Positions 7,708 through 16,222 of a DNA stretch of 64,000 bases are shown one piece after another (the stretch's first letter is position 1; each line of letters begins with the position of its first letter). The notes under the pieces are model-generated. The model had not been told where the DNA came from, did no database searches, and worked only from the letters and a program-made list of their open reading frames with translations. A program made the position numbers and the translations under genes. The stretch covers positions 930,001-994,000 of the forward strand of contig NZ_JAJMOY010000001.1 in the NCBI RefSeq assembly GCF_020991415.1. The letters run 5' to 3'. This DNA comes from Flavobacterium sp. ENC. GTDB lineage: Bacteria; Bacteroidota; Bacteroidia; Flavobacteriales; Flavobacteriaceae.

Positions 7708-9351
7708 TTAAAGATTCAAAACCTGATCTTTAGGATATCTTACTTTATAACTAATTCGGAATTTCCTGATTTCATTGGGTTTCAATTGCAATTGCCAGGT
7801 CAGAATCCCTGTTTCGGTATTCACTTTTGCACTGTCACTTTGTAATAATTCAACCTCAATTTCTTTATTGGTAGTCAGAGGATATTGATCTTTCAGTAAA
7901 AGCTCAACATTTTCCTTTTTGTTTTTTCTGACTGTGATGTCATACGTAAAAGTCTGTTCTTTTTTCGAAGATAAAAACTTTGTGCCTGATTTGTCGGCTA
8001 CTTTTTCACGTTTGATGGATACTTTCTTATCACGCCCCATGCTTAAATTAAGCGTATCGCTTGTCTGATTCGGCTCGATAAAAGTTTTTCCCACATACAT
8101 ACCTTCAAAAATAATATTGGCTTCCCCTCTTAATAAATTGTATTTGCTGTAATCTGCTATTTCGGCTAAAAGAAAAGCTTCATTCTCCACTCTTGGCGCA
8201 GCATAATATTTATAAGAGGCCGGTAATTTTATTTCTTTTAGCGAAACGCTATGCACTTTTCCGTTAGATAAAATATCATACGGAATATCAATATCAAACG
8301 AAACATTCAGTTGATTTTCTTCGACAGTGGTGTAATCTGAAACAGATGATTTTTTCATTACAGGGGCAGCAGTTACAACAACTTCCTCTAATTCTTCGCT
8401 CTGAACAGCAACTCCTGCCACTCTTCCCTGCAACTGATTCATTTTATTTCTTTGCGTTCCATAGCCAGTCTGGACAACGCTATTGTCTCTCAAAAACCAT
8501 GAGCTTAGCATGGGAGCCTGATTGTTTTGATTGGGCATTCCGCTGGACAAAGTAAGTTTTACTTTTTTCCAGTCAATTCCGGTATTCTGCACCACTTGTG
8601 CTTTGTACATCATATTAATGGGTGCCGTAACACTTTCGGCACGTAAATCATAAAACGGAGTCCAGGAAGCATTATTGGTTAGGTAAGAAATGTCCAACGG
8701 AACAATCCCCGCAACTTCATTCATAACCTGAACGATCAATTTACCGGAGGAAGTTTTCTCTTCTTTATTAGCGTTAATTTCCAGCTTACTTTGTAATTTA
8801 TAAAGCAGTTCGTTTAGTTTTTGTTGTTTCTCTGATAACGTATTGATGTTATTGGCAATTTCGATTTGCTTGTTTTTATAATAATCCACCATTTTCATTA
8901 ATTCGGTTACATTTAAACCGGAATTAACACCTGAAATTTGCTGGTTTTTATCTAAAAGCTGAATCGTTTTGTTTTCAGAATTGATCGTATTATTTACTTT
9001 CTGTATTTCTTTTTGTACGATCACAATACTATCCCGCACCCGTTTTAATTCCGGAGATTTTGTATCCGTATCATATTCTGAAATATAATTATTGGTAAAC
9101 TGAACCGAAAGAACCGTAACTGTTGACGGAGATCCGATCTGAATCGAACTTTCATTTAAATCTACTGCCACATTTTTGATGACAATTTCGCTTGTTCCAC
9201 TTGGTAAACTGGCACTGGCTGTTTGTGAAATTTCAGCTGCATTAAAATATACTGTAGCGTTTTTTACTTTTGCCGTTGTAAACACTGGTTTTTGTGCAGA
9301 TGCAATGGCGCAAAGCAATAATAAAGCGGATGTTATTATTTTTTTGATCAT
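7708..9351 (-). CDS. DUF4139 (mucoidy inhibitor MuiA-like) secreted protein with a SusC-like insert
   Basis: A 547-residue protein with a signal peptide ending ASAQ at residue 20. The N-terminal part (about 25-115) fits DUF4140, residues about 105-195 are a coiled coil, and the C-terminal part (about 210-547) fits DUF4139, including ASWTPFYDLRA at 228-238. Family function is unknown; the name MuiA comes from early mucoidy work. Inside the C-terminal domain, residues 296-327 contain GYGTQRNK, LQGRVAGVAV and EEVVVTA. These match the plug-entry region of SusC-type TonB receptors, although there is no beta-barrel here. The gene has its own terminator. It is probably periplasmic or outer-membrane associated. 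Confidence 0.8.
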   Translation of the reverse strand: MIKKIITSALLLLCAIASAQKPVFTTAKVKNATVYFNAAEISQTASASLPSGTSEIVIKNVAVDLNESSIQIGSPSTVTVLSVQFTNNYISEYDTDTKSPELKRVRDSIVIVQKEIQKVNNTINSENKTIQLLDKNQQISGVNSGLNVTELMKMVDYYKNKQIEIANNINTLSEKQQKLNELLYKLQSKLEINANKEEKTSSGKLIVQVMNEVAGIVPLDISYLTNNASWTPFYDLRAESVTAPINMMYKAQVVQNTGIDWKKVKLTLSSGMPNQNNQAPMLSSWFLRDNSVVQTGYGTQRNKMNQLQGRVAGVAVQSEELEEVVVTAAPVMKKSSVSDYTTVEENQLNVSFDIDIPYDILSNGKVHSVSLKEIKLPASYKYYAAPRVENEAFLLAEIADYSKYNLLRGEANIIFEGMYVGKTFIEPNQTSDTLNLSMGRDKKVSIKREKVADKSGTKFLSSKKEQTFTYDITVRKNKKENVELLLKDQYPLTTNKEIEVELLQSDSAKVNTETGILTWQLQLKPNEIRKFRISYKVRYPKDQVLNL

Positions 9352-9418
9352 GTGATTTTAATTTAGATTTTCTTTTTTGGAAGGTTTGGATTACGAATGT
9401 CTGCAATTAAATCGACTT

Positions 9419-9880
9419 CTAATAGTAAATAACCAGAATGATTTTTTTAGCAGAAGTATCGATAATCTTTTCAGGCACATTAAAAAAGGCTGAATTTACC
9501 ATCGGGCAACCGTAACTGTTGCAAATCGGGTTTTCCTGTTCTTCAAAGGGGACTTTACTGTATTCATGTAAAACTACATTTCGATCAGAGGCGTTACTAT
9601 TCGTTTTGTCTAGACCGTACAATTTATAAGATTTCCCAAAGGAACCCTGATACGAAGTCCCAATGGCATATTTGCCTAATGAGGTACAATGCGAATCTTT
9701 GAGATTACTGAATTTCAATTTCCCGGGAATACCGGTTTCAGATCCTGTGCCGTGTCCGACTAAACCTTTGTTCAGTATTTTGTTTTGCTTTAAATCATAA
9801 ATAAAAAACCGGTTTTTAAAGCATTTTTCTGAAATTCTGCCTCTGCCTTTTATTCGGTTCCACAAATCACATATCATCAA
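9419..9880 (-). CDS. 5'-truncated L,D-transpeptidase (YkuD_2-type), probable pseudogene
   Basis: A 153-residue frame holding the catalytic half of a murein L,D-transpeptidase: KNRFFIYDL at 22-30, VGHGTGSETG at 41-50, H105 in VVLHEY, and the nucleophile motif SYGCPMV with C125. These enzymes cross-link or process peptidoglycan in the periplasm. Intact relatives carry a signal peptide and roughly 80 more N-terminal residues, which are missing. Residues 1-20 are not family-like: their DNA is the antisense of a LytTR fragment on the other strand (9816-9992). A deletion between two divergent genes would explain this. Without a signal peptide the product would stay in the cytosol, so it is probably non-functional even though the frame is open. 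Confidence 0.75.
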   Translation of the reverse strand: MMICDLWNRIKGRGRISEKCFKNRFFIYDLKQNKILNKGLVGHGTGSETGIPGKLKFSNLKDSHCTSLGKYAIGTSYQGSFGKSYKLYGLDKTNSNASDRNVVLHEYSKVPFEEQENPICNSYGCPMVNSAFFNVPEKIIDTSAKKIILVIYY

Positions 9881-9992
9881 TATGAATTGTGTTAAATCCT
9901 ACAATAAAGGCGGATTTGTTACTTTAAACGACGGAGCCGAAATTGAAGTTTCTGCTACTTATAAAGAGGAATTTTTAAGGAATTTTAAATAG
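9816..9992 (+). pseudogene. remnant of a LytTR-family response regulator (C-terminal end only)
   Basis: Plus-strand translation in this frame gives LKHFSEIL, FIRFHKSHIINMN, KGGFVTLNDGAEIEVS and EEFLRNFK, followed by TAG at 9990-9992. This is the C-terminal half of a LytTR DNA-binding domain, including its signature HKSxIIN. The receiver domain and the first half of LytTR are absent, and a stop codon interrupts the frame at 9798-9800. The 5' end of this remnant overlaps the 5' end of the truncated transpeptidase on the other strand. It is therefore a broken gene, with no start likely to give a working regulator. Confidence 0.7.
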
Positions 9993-10020
9993 TTTCCTTG
10001 TTGGTAAAGTGTGAAGTTTT

Positions 10021-10190
10021 TTAATCACGCAAAGACGCAAAGTCGCAAAGTTTTATAAAATAATAATGTCAGAAATGACATAAAATTATGATTTTGCGTC
10101 TTCGTGAAGAACTTTCACGCTGGCAGTAACAAACGTAAAGTAATAAGCTTAAAAAACAAACTTTGCGCCTTTGCGTCTTTGCGTGACCAT
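10021..10190. repeat. large inverted repeat of CGCAAAGA-type units
   Basis: The left arm at 10025-10053 (TCACGCAAAGACGCAAAG and on) is matched by its reverse complement at 10158-10186, with one mismatch. Each arm consists of CGCAAAG units with a period of about 8 bases. The roughly 100-base centre has further related pieces (TTTTGCGTCTTCGTG). No coding potential. Related units occur at about 36740-36785. Confidence 0.75.
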
Positions 10191-10196
10191 CCTATA

Positions 10197-12161
10197 TTAT
10201 AAGTCAAATTCATCGCTCACAGCCAAAGAATCAACAGGAACTGCTGTTGAGTCAGGAGCTTTAATTCGCAATAAAGAACGCGCATTTCCCGAGATATAAA
10301 CCGGTAACTGACCAATCGTATCTTCCGGGATTAGAAGCCCTCTTCGAAACATTAAGTTCTTTAGGAATTTTTGATTTTTCACCGCATAATCCTTCAAATT
10401 TCCCTGGTCATTAAACTGATACATGAATTTTCGGGGCTTCGGAATAATAGTGGCCAAATACAAACACTCGTCTACATTTAAGGCAGAAGGGCTTTTCTGG
10501 AAATAAAAATGACTTGCTTCGCCAATTCCGTATACATTGGGTCCCCATTCGATAATATTAAAATACACTTCCAGCATTCTTTCTTTGCTTACAATCCGGT
10601 TATTTTCTAAAATGTAAACCAGTAAAATTTCTTCCAGTTTACGCGAAACTGTTTTTTCGCGGGTCAGGAAGACATTTTTAATCAATTGCATGCTGATGGT
10701 ACTGGCACCACGGGAGAATTTTTTGGTTCTGATATTCTTCAGGATCGATTGTTTGAAAGCTTCATTGATAAAACCACGGTGCGAAAAGAAAGAAGGGTCT
10801 TCAGTTGTCAGTACACATTTTCGTAAATAAGGCGAGATCTGATCCAGAGGCGTGTAATTCGGGTTTGCATTTCCAACTAAAACAGGACGCTGCAATACGT
10901 TTTGTATGATCGCGCGATACACAAATTCACCGTTCAGTTTGTTCAGGTCGGCCTCTCCGTATTTGGTGATTCTTAAATCTTCTTTATTTAGTTTACTGTC
11001 AAAAACAAGCGTGTTTGGTCTGTTTTTATTGAATTTGAAATCCAGTTTATAATCAAAATTTCCGGTAGCTTCCATTCCCTGGAAGTGCGTGAACAATCCA
11101 TCAGGAAGGGAAACAATAAAATCCTGGGCTTTCATTTTCGGGATGTCCACTTTTAAAGTGTAAACCGTATCTTTCTCGGTATTGTAAGAAACATAAGGCT
11201 TTACTTTTATTTTATTCAGCTGCATGGAGGAAGTGCTGTCGATCGAGATGAAATCATCGCCTAGTAAAAAGCGGTAATCAAAACGCGCATTTTTAATCAC
11301 AACATCTTTACTGGCAATTTTCGGATGGTTTATCTTTAAGTTCGAAATGGAAGTATAGCCGTCAATATGAAGTTCACTGCCATCTTTCTCAATGTTTGCT
11401 ACGTTTAAACGTATCGAATCAAAGCTGGCTTTCAAATTATATCGCTCATCCAGATAGGGAACTTTTATGGCACCGGTATCGAGATTGAAGAAGCGAATAT
11501 CTGCTTTTTTGTTTCTCGGATCGGCAAATCCTTTTATGTTCCAGCGCTGGTCAAAATTTTTGCTTTGAACATGAAGGCTGGTTTCGAGTTGTTTGTTGTT
11601 TAATACAAGCTTATTTATGGCTATAGACGTTTTTTTTCCGTTATCGTCAATTCTGAAATTCAAATTCCCGAGATTCATATCCGTCGGAACCAGATTCAGC
11701 AGTTTCGAGATAATGCGATAGGCAAAAGTGGCATACTTGCGCTTTTCATTTGTATCGGTTTCAGACTGATCTCTTTTCAGGAAAGCATCAAAATTGCGGA
11801 TTTTTCCTTTTTTGACTAATTGAATATAACCGTTATTGACTTTTAATGTCCCGATCTGAACATCGCCAATCAATAAACTCGAGAGACTGATACTGGTTTC
11901 GATTTTTTCGATATTAAAAAGCGTATCGGCATTTTTGGGAACCAAAACCACATTGGTCAGCCTGATGCCCGATAGTCCGTCAAACGTAGCCGATTTTACA
12001 GAAAAAGTACTGTTGTAATCCACATTCATTTTGTGGGTTACTTTGGCAATGGCCTGTTTGAGCAGTGAATCGCGGAAAAAGTAAAATCCTGAAAAAAGCA
12101 CTGCTAATACCAGGGCAAGTATTAAGAGTGCTTTTATTATTTTTTGTTTGGGGAATTTCAT
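10197..12161 (-). CDS. AsmA-like / GT51 peptidoglycan transglycosylase fusion
   Basis: A 654-residue protein anchored by one N-terminal helix (residues 9-28). Residues about 30-400 resemble AsmA-type periplasmic beta-rich repeats. The C-terminal part from about 425 is a family 51 glycosyltransferase: TTEDPSFFSHRGF at 452-464 (catalytic Glu454), RGASTISMQ at 484-492, and EVYFNIIEWG with NVYGIG at 531-546. GT51 enzymes polymerise lipid II into glycan strands in the periplasm. There is no transpeptidase domain, so it is monofunctional like MtgA. It is the last gene of a run with radA, 20 bases upstream, and the esterase-fold gene. Confidence 0.85.
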   Translation of the reverse strand: MKFPKQKIIKALLILALVLAVLFSGFYFFRDSLLKQAIAKVTHKMNVDYNSTFSVKSATFDGLSGIRLTNVVLVPKNADTLFNIEKIETSISLSSLLIGDVQIGTLKVNNGYIQLVKKGKIRNFDAFLKRDQSETDTNEKRKYATFAYRIISKLLNLVPTDMNLGNLNFRIDDNGKKTSIAINKLVLNNKQLETSLHVQSKNFDQRWNIKGFADPRNKKADIRFFNLDTGAIKVPYLDERYNLKASFDSIRLNVANIEKDGSELHIDGYTSISNLKINHPKIASKDVVIKNARFDYRFLLGDDFISIDSTSSMQLNKIKVKPYVSYNTEKDTVYTLKVDIPKMKAQDFIVSLPDGLFTHFQGMEATGNFDYKLDFKFNKNRPNTLVFDSKLNKEDLRITKYGEADLNKLNGEFVYRAIIQNVLQRPVLVGNANPNYTPLDQISPYLRKCVLTTEDPSFFSHRGFINEAFKQSILKNIRTKKFSRGASTISMQLIKNVFLTREKTVSRKLEEILLVYILENNRIVSKERMLEVYFNIIEWGPNVYGIGEASHFYFQKSPSALNVDECLYLATIIPKPRKFMYQFNDQGNLKDYAVKNQKFLKNLMFRRGLLIPEDTIGQLPVYISGNARSLLRIKAPDSTAVPVDSLAVSDEFDL

Positions 12162-12181
12162 AAAGTAGGTTTTATAAAAAA

Positions 12182-13543
12182 TTAACCAAAAAGGATACTG
12201 GCTACATCTTCGATCTTAGCCACGAGTTCAATTTTGATTCCTGCGTTTTTTAAAGCAATTTTATTGTATTTGGAAACAAATATAGTGTTGAATCCTAATT
12301 TTTCGGCTTCCTGGATTCTTTGGTCTACCCGGTTTACAGGGCGAATTTCTCCCGACAAACCCACTTCACCGGCAAAACAGAATCCTTTGGTGACCGGAAT
12401 ATCTTCGTTGGAGGATAAAATGGCAGCAACAACGGCTAAGTCTATGGCGGGATCGTCAACCGAAATTCCACCGGTTACATTTAGAAAAACGTCTTTTGCG
12501 CCTAAACGAAATCCGGCTCTTTTTTCTAAAACGGCCAGAATCATGTTGAGCCTTTTAGCGTTATAACCTGTTGTGCTTCGCTGTGGTGTTCCGTAAACGG
12601 CTGTACTGACAAGTGATTGTATTTCGATCATCAGCGGGCGCATGCCTTCCATGGTGGTGGCAATGGCCGTTCCCGACATTTCTTCGTCTTTGTGCGAGAT
12701 TAAAATCTCTGACGGATTGCTGACTTCGCGTAAACCGCTTCCCAGCATTTCGTAAATTCCAAGTTCGGCAGTTGATCCAAAACGGTTTTTTAACGCACGT
12801 AAGATTCGGTACACATGATTTCGGTCGCCTTCAAACTGCAAAACGGTGTCTACCATATGTTCGAGGATTTTAGGCCCGGCAATGTTTCCGTCTTTTGTAA
12901 TGTGCCCGATTAAAATAACCGGAATATTGGTTTCTTTGGCAAACTTGATCAGTTCAGCGGTAGTTTCCCTGATTTGGGAAATACTTCCGGCGGTAGACTC
13001 GATATAATCGGTATGCAGAGTCTGAATAGAGTCAATAATAACAATTTCTGGCTGGATAGCCTCAATTTGTTTGAATATGTTTTGCGTTTTTGTTTCGGTC
13101 AGTATGTAACAATTGTCGCCGTTAGGTGTGATTCTTTCAGCACGCATTTTTATTTGTTTCTGACTTTCTTCGCCGGAAACATAAAGCGTTTTATAAGGTA
13201 ACTTTAAAGATATTTGCAGTAAAAGGGTACTTTTTCCAATTCCGGGTTCTCCACCCAAAAGGATTAGCGATCCGGGAACAATTCCGCCACCCAGAACACG
13301 ATTCAATTCGCCATCAGTGGTATCCATTCGGATTTCCTGTGTCGAATCAATTTCGTTAATTTTTAACGGACGCGGCGCTTTGCCGCCTGAAGTGGGTTCG
13401 CTTTTCCAGGCCACTTTTTCCTGTTTCTGAATAATTTCTTCAGCAATAGTATTCCATTCCTTGCAGGCATTGCATTGTCCCTGCCATTTGGCATACTGGG
13501 TTCCGCAATTCTGGCAAAAAAAAGAAGTTTTAACTTTTGACAT
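12182..13543 (-). CDS. radA: DNA repair protein RadA/Sms
   Basis: A 453-residue RecA-like ATPase that helps branch migration and processing of recombination intermediates. A four-cysteine zinc finger lies at C10, C13, C24 and C27. The Walker A motif GGEPGIGKST is at 97-106. The RadA-specific KNRFG motif is at 252-256. The C-terminal region from about 290 is the Lon-protease-like domain (GGISVDDPAIDLA). Length and layout are normal. Its ATG overlaps the stop codon of the upstream esterase-fold gene by one base (TAATG), so translation is likely coupled. Confidence 0.95.
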   Translation of the reverse strand: MSKVKTSFFCQNCGTQYAKWQGQCNACKEWNTIAEEIIQKQEKVAWKSEPTSGGKAPRPLKINEIDSTQEIRMDTTDGELNRVLGGGIVPGSLILLGGEPGIGKSTLLLQISLKLPYKTLYVSGEESQKQIKMRAERITPNGDNCYILTETKTQNIFKQIEAIQPEIVIIDSIQTLHTDYIESTAGSISQIRETTAELIKFAKETNIPVILIGHITKDGNIAGPKILEHMVDTVLQFEGDRNHVYRILRALKNRFGSTAELGIYEMLGSGLREVSNPSEILISHKDEEMSGTAIATTMEGMRPLMIEIQSLVSTAVYGTPQRSTTGYNAKRLNMILAVLEKRAGFRLGAKDVFLNVTGGISVDDPAIDLAVVAAILSSNEDIPVTKGFCFAGEVGLSGEIRPVNRVDQRIQEAEKLGFNTIFVSKYNKIALKNAGIKIELVAKIEDVASILFG

Positions 13544-14697
13544 TATTTAGTGGTTTTGGCAAGCGTATTCATCTCGTCGATTTTCTCGTACATCACATCC
13601 TTATTCAAATCTCCAATGGGTTCCATTTGGGAAGCATTCTGGTATTTTTTTGATGCTCTTTTCGGGTCGCCCATTTTTTCATACATCAATCCCAGTTCAT
13701 ATTCCCCCAACATGGCTTTCGGATAATTTACATTTCCAATCTCGGCCATTTTTCCTAATTCGTCATAAGCATTCTTTTTCAGGATCACGGTTTCTATGAT
13801 TTTGAAATCGCTCATTCTTACCGGAATCTGAACGCCAAGGATTTTAGACATCACATTGTATTTGTTCTCCAGATAATCCGCGTAACCTGTTTCCAGAACA
13901 GCAATTTTATTGTTGTATTCGGAAGAATCTATAGGTCTGTAGACTTCAAATATTTGGTATAAAGCACTTGGAATTGCGTGTAAAACCTCCGTATAATGGG
14001 TTGTGCCCTTAAACACATCGTATTTATAATTCACTAAAGGATTATTGGCAATTTTGATGTTGCTGTCTAACTTTTCGATAGGCTCTTTGATTTTTTTATT
14101 ATCCCCGTCCGCTACAGAAAGATAGTAAAACAAAGGCTCTGTTACCTTGGCAAATTTTTCAGGGATTCGTACTTCCATTTTATTGGCAAGTTCCGGACTA
14201 AAAGAAATGTAAGCGTTGAAAAGAGGCTGTTCCTTATATAAATAGAAATTGATGAAACTTGCGGTGACATCATGTCCGGCAATAATCCTGAAAGGTGCAG
14301 TACGGTATTTCTTTTCGATGTACGGAACCAGTTCGGCGCCAACAAATTCGAAAAAATCCGCTCCTTTTTCAAACGGAAGTCCGGTGTTCTGGTCAATTGT
14401 GGTGTCGTCTTCGCGTTCGTCATTTTTATTCTGATGAATACCAATGATAATCACTTCCGGTAAATCTCCCCAATACGAACCGTAACTTAAAGCGCCCGAG
14501 AACGGGTCAAATAAATAATCGCCGTCTAATAAATATAAAACCGGGTATTTTTTTTCAGGATTGGCTTCGTAAGAGGCAGGAAGCCCAATAGTTATTCTTC
14601 TTTCCTCTCCGAGTTTCTCGGATTTAATGTTGTCAAATTTTTTCTGTGAAAAAGCAGAAATTGAAATTAAAGTAAGTAGTAAGTAAACTTTTTTCAT
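13543..14697 (-). CDS. esterase D-like alpha/beta-hydrolase-fold protein, nucleophile replaced
   Basis: A 384-residue secreted protein: signal peptide MKKVYLLLTLISISAFS, then a putative-esterase fold (YPVLYLLDGDYLF at 51-63, oxyanion-side region VIIIGIHQN at 82-90). At the nucleophile elbow, where the family has GHSxGG, this protein has AGHDVTAS (140-147), with Asp143 in place of the serine. H234 (GTTHY) matches the usual catalytic His position. The C-terminal 90 or so residues look like a TPR-type helical repeat (ALGEYELGLMYEKMGDPKRA region). It may be a non-catalytic relative. It is the first gene of a minus-strand run with radA and the transglycosylase. Confidence 0.8.
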   Translation of the reverse strand: MKKVYLLLTLISISAFSQKKFDNIKSEKLGEERRITIGLPASYEANPEKKYPVLYLLDGDYLFDPFSGALSYGSYWGDLPEVIIIGIHQNKNDEREDDTTIDQNTGLPFEKGADFFEFVGAELVPYIEKKYRTAPFRIIAGHDVTASFINFYLYKEQPLFNAYISFSPELANKMEVRIPEKFAKVTEPLFYYLSVADGDNKKIKEPIEKLDSNIKIANNPLVNYKYDVFKGTTHYTEVLHAIPSALYQIFEVYRPIDSSEYNNKIAVLETGYADYLENKYNVMSKILGVQIPVRMSDFKIIETVILKKNAYDELGKMAEIGNVNYPKAMLGEYELGLMYEKMGDPKRASKKYQNASQMEPIGDLNKDVMYEKIDEMNTLAKTTK

Positions 14698-14900
14698 GAT
14701 TTGGGATATTTCAGTGAATTAAAAAGTATTGAAATAGTGTAGCAATATAACACTTTATTTGCTTTTTTATTATTTAGGGATTTTAAAAATAGCAATACAG
14801 TATTTTACTTTTAAGTTTACTTTGGCTGAGGGCAAAAAAACTCTTCTTTGGCAAAAAATATTTTGTCAATTGCTGAAGAAATAAGGTGTAAAAGGAAAAC

Positions 14901-15251
14901 TTAGGTTAGCGAATTATCGTTTTCATTAGGGAAAATGATCCATGGCTTGAAGGTTTTGGCCTCTTCAAATTCCAGGGTTGCATAGGATATAATGATAATA
15001 ATATCGTCTTTCTGAACTTTTCTTGCTGCAGGACCATTCAGTGTGATTTCACCCGAATTTTTCTCTCCTTTAATAGCATAAGTTTCAAAACGTTCGCCAT
15101 TATTAATGTTCACAATAGCTACTTTCTCGCCTTCAATAATATTTGAAGCTTCCAGTAAGGTTTCGTCAATAGTAATACTGCCAATGTAATTTAAATCGGC
15201 TCCAGTTACTTTTACACGATGAATTTTTGATTTTATAACTTGAATTTGCAT
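14901..15251 (-). CDS. panD: aspartate 1-decarboxylase precursor
   Basis: A 116-residue enzyme that makes beta-alanine from L-aspartate for pantothenate and CoA synthesis. The self-cleavage site that creates the pyruvoyl cofactor is visible as G24-S25 (YIGS). The family-wide KSKIHRVKVT at 8-17, IVNINNGERFETY near 46-58, and NGPAAR near 72-77 are all present. Length is typical. It lies 14 bases downstream of panC on the same strand, so the two form a pantothenate operon. A TACCTTTG sequence sits in the gap, only four bases before the ATG (see the promoter entry). Confidence 0.95.
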   Translation of the reverse strand: MQIQVIKSKIHRVKVTGADLNYIGSITIDETLLEASNIIEGEKVAIVNINNGERFETYAIKGEKNSGEITLNGPAARKVQKDDIIIIISYATLEFEEAKTFKPWIIFPNENDNSLT

Positions 15252-15255
15252 GTTG

Positions 15256-15263
15256 CAAAGGTA
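15256..15263 (-). promoter_or_regulatory. possible internal promoter -7 element before panD
   Basis: TACCTTTG on the minus strand in the panC-panD gap, 4 bases before the panD ATG. If used, it would give a leaderless or almost leaderless panD transcript. It may be coincidental in AT-rich DNA. Confidence 0.25.
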
Positions 15264-15265
15264 AA

Positions 15266-16114
15266 TTAATTTAATGAAATGGTATCAATCAGTCTTATAG
15301 AATTAACAAATACTGCTATAAATGCACGATATTTTTTATCGTTACTTTTATGATCTATAGGTAATAATGTGGATTCATCAGCAATGACAAAATACTCCAA
15401 TTCGAATCTTTCGTTGTTTTTGAAAGAATTTTCTACAAATTCTATGGTTTCCTGCGGCGTATGGGTCTGAAATATTTCTTTCGCTTCTGTCAAAGTCTTG
15501 TAAATAATTGCAGCTTCTTTTCTTTCATCAGCCGTCAGACGTTCGTTTCGGGAGCTCATGGCCAGCTGGTTTTCTTCCCTGAAAATGGGACAGCCTACTA
15601 CATTTACAGGCATATGGTTCTTTTCGACCATCTTTTTGACAATCTGTAATTGCTGGAAATCTTTCTCTCCAAAGTAAGCATTTGTTGGGGTTACAATTTC
15701 AAATAATCGTTTTACAATGGTTCCGACGCCATTAAAATGGCCTGGTCTGAATTTTCCTTCCATTTGGTTTTCCAGTCCGTCAAAATCAAAATTCTGGGAA
15801 ACGGTATTTCCTTCGTAAATATCTTCCACAGAAGGTGCATATAAAATCATTTTATCGCTCAGCACCCGCATTTTCTTTATGTCCTCTTCAATCGTTCTGG
15901 GATATTTTGCCAGATCCTCAGGATTGTTAAACTGAGTAGGATTTACGAAAATACTAACTACAGTATCATCGTTTTCTTTAAGGGATCGTTGCATTAAAGC
16001 CAGATGTCCCTGGTGTAAAGCGCCCATTGTTGGAACAAACCCGATGGTCGAATTTGTGGTTTTGATAGTTTTCAAATAGGCTATCAAAGCTACTTTACCG
16101 TAGAAAATATGCAT
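15266..16114 (-). CDS. panC: pantothenate synthetase (pantoate--beta-alanine ligase)
   Basis: A 282-residue enzyme that joins pantoate and beta-alanine with ATP, the last step of pantothenate synthesis. Nucleotide-binding motifs are clear: FVPTMGALHQGH (a HIGH-type element) near residues 26-37, VSIFVNPTQFN near 55-65, FGEKDFQQL, and the KMSKS-like MSSRNERL. I chose the ATG at 16114 (MHIFYGK), where family similarity begins. An upstream ATG at 16144 would add ten residues, but it overlaps a TATGTTTG promoter-like element at 16138-16145, so it is less likely. It is first in the operon with panD. Confidence 0.92.
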   Translation of the reverse strand: MHIFYGKVALIAYLKTIKTTNSTIGFVPTMGALHQGHLALMQRSLKENDDTVVSIFVNPTQFNNPEDLAKYPRTIEEDIKKMRVLSDKMILYAPSVEDIYEGNTVSQNFDFDGLENQMEGKFRPGHFNGVGTIVKRLFEIVTPTNAYFGEKDFQQLQIVKKMVEKNHMPVNVVGCPIFREENQLAMSSRNERLTADERKEAAIIYKTLTEAKEIFQTHTPQETIEFVENSFKNNERFELEYFVIADESTLLPIDHKSNDKKYRAFIAVFVNSIRLIDTISLN

Positions 16115-16137
16115 GGCGGTATTATTAAAATTTAGTG

Positions 16138-16145
16138 CAAACATA
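16138..16145 (-). promoter_or_regulatory. TAnnTTTG -7 element for panC
   Basis: TATGTTTG on the minus strand, overlapping the alternative upstream ATG at 16142-16144. It supports initiation at 16114. No clear TTG -33 element is seen. Confidence 0.35.
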
Positions 16146-16176
16146 ATATATTAGTTAATAACTGCATAAAATTTTG

Positions 16177-16184
16177 TAATTTTG
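16177..16184 (+). promoter_or_regulatory. TAnnTTTG -7 element for the glmS run
   Basis: TAATTTTG, 38 bases upstream of the ATG at 16223, in the divergent region shared with panC. The -33 half is not clear. Confidence 0.45.
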
Positions 16185-16222
16185 CAACGTTTTTATTACC
16201 AAAAATTAAGTAAAATACTATT

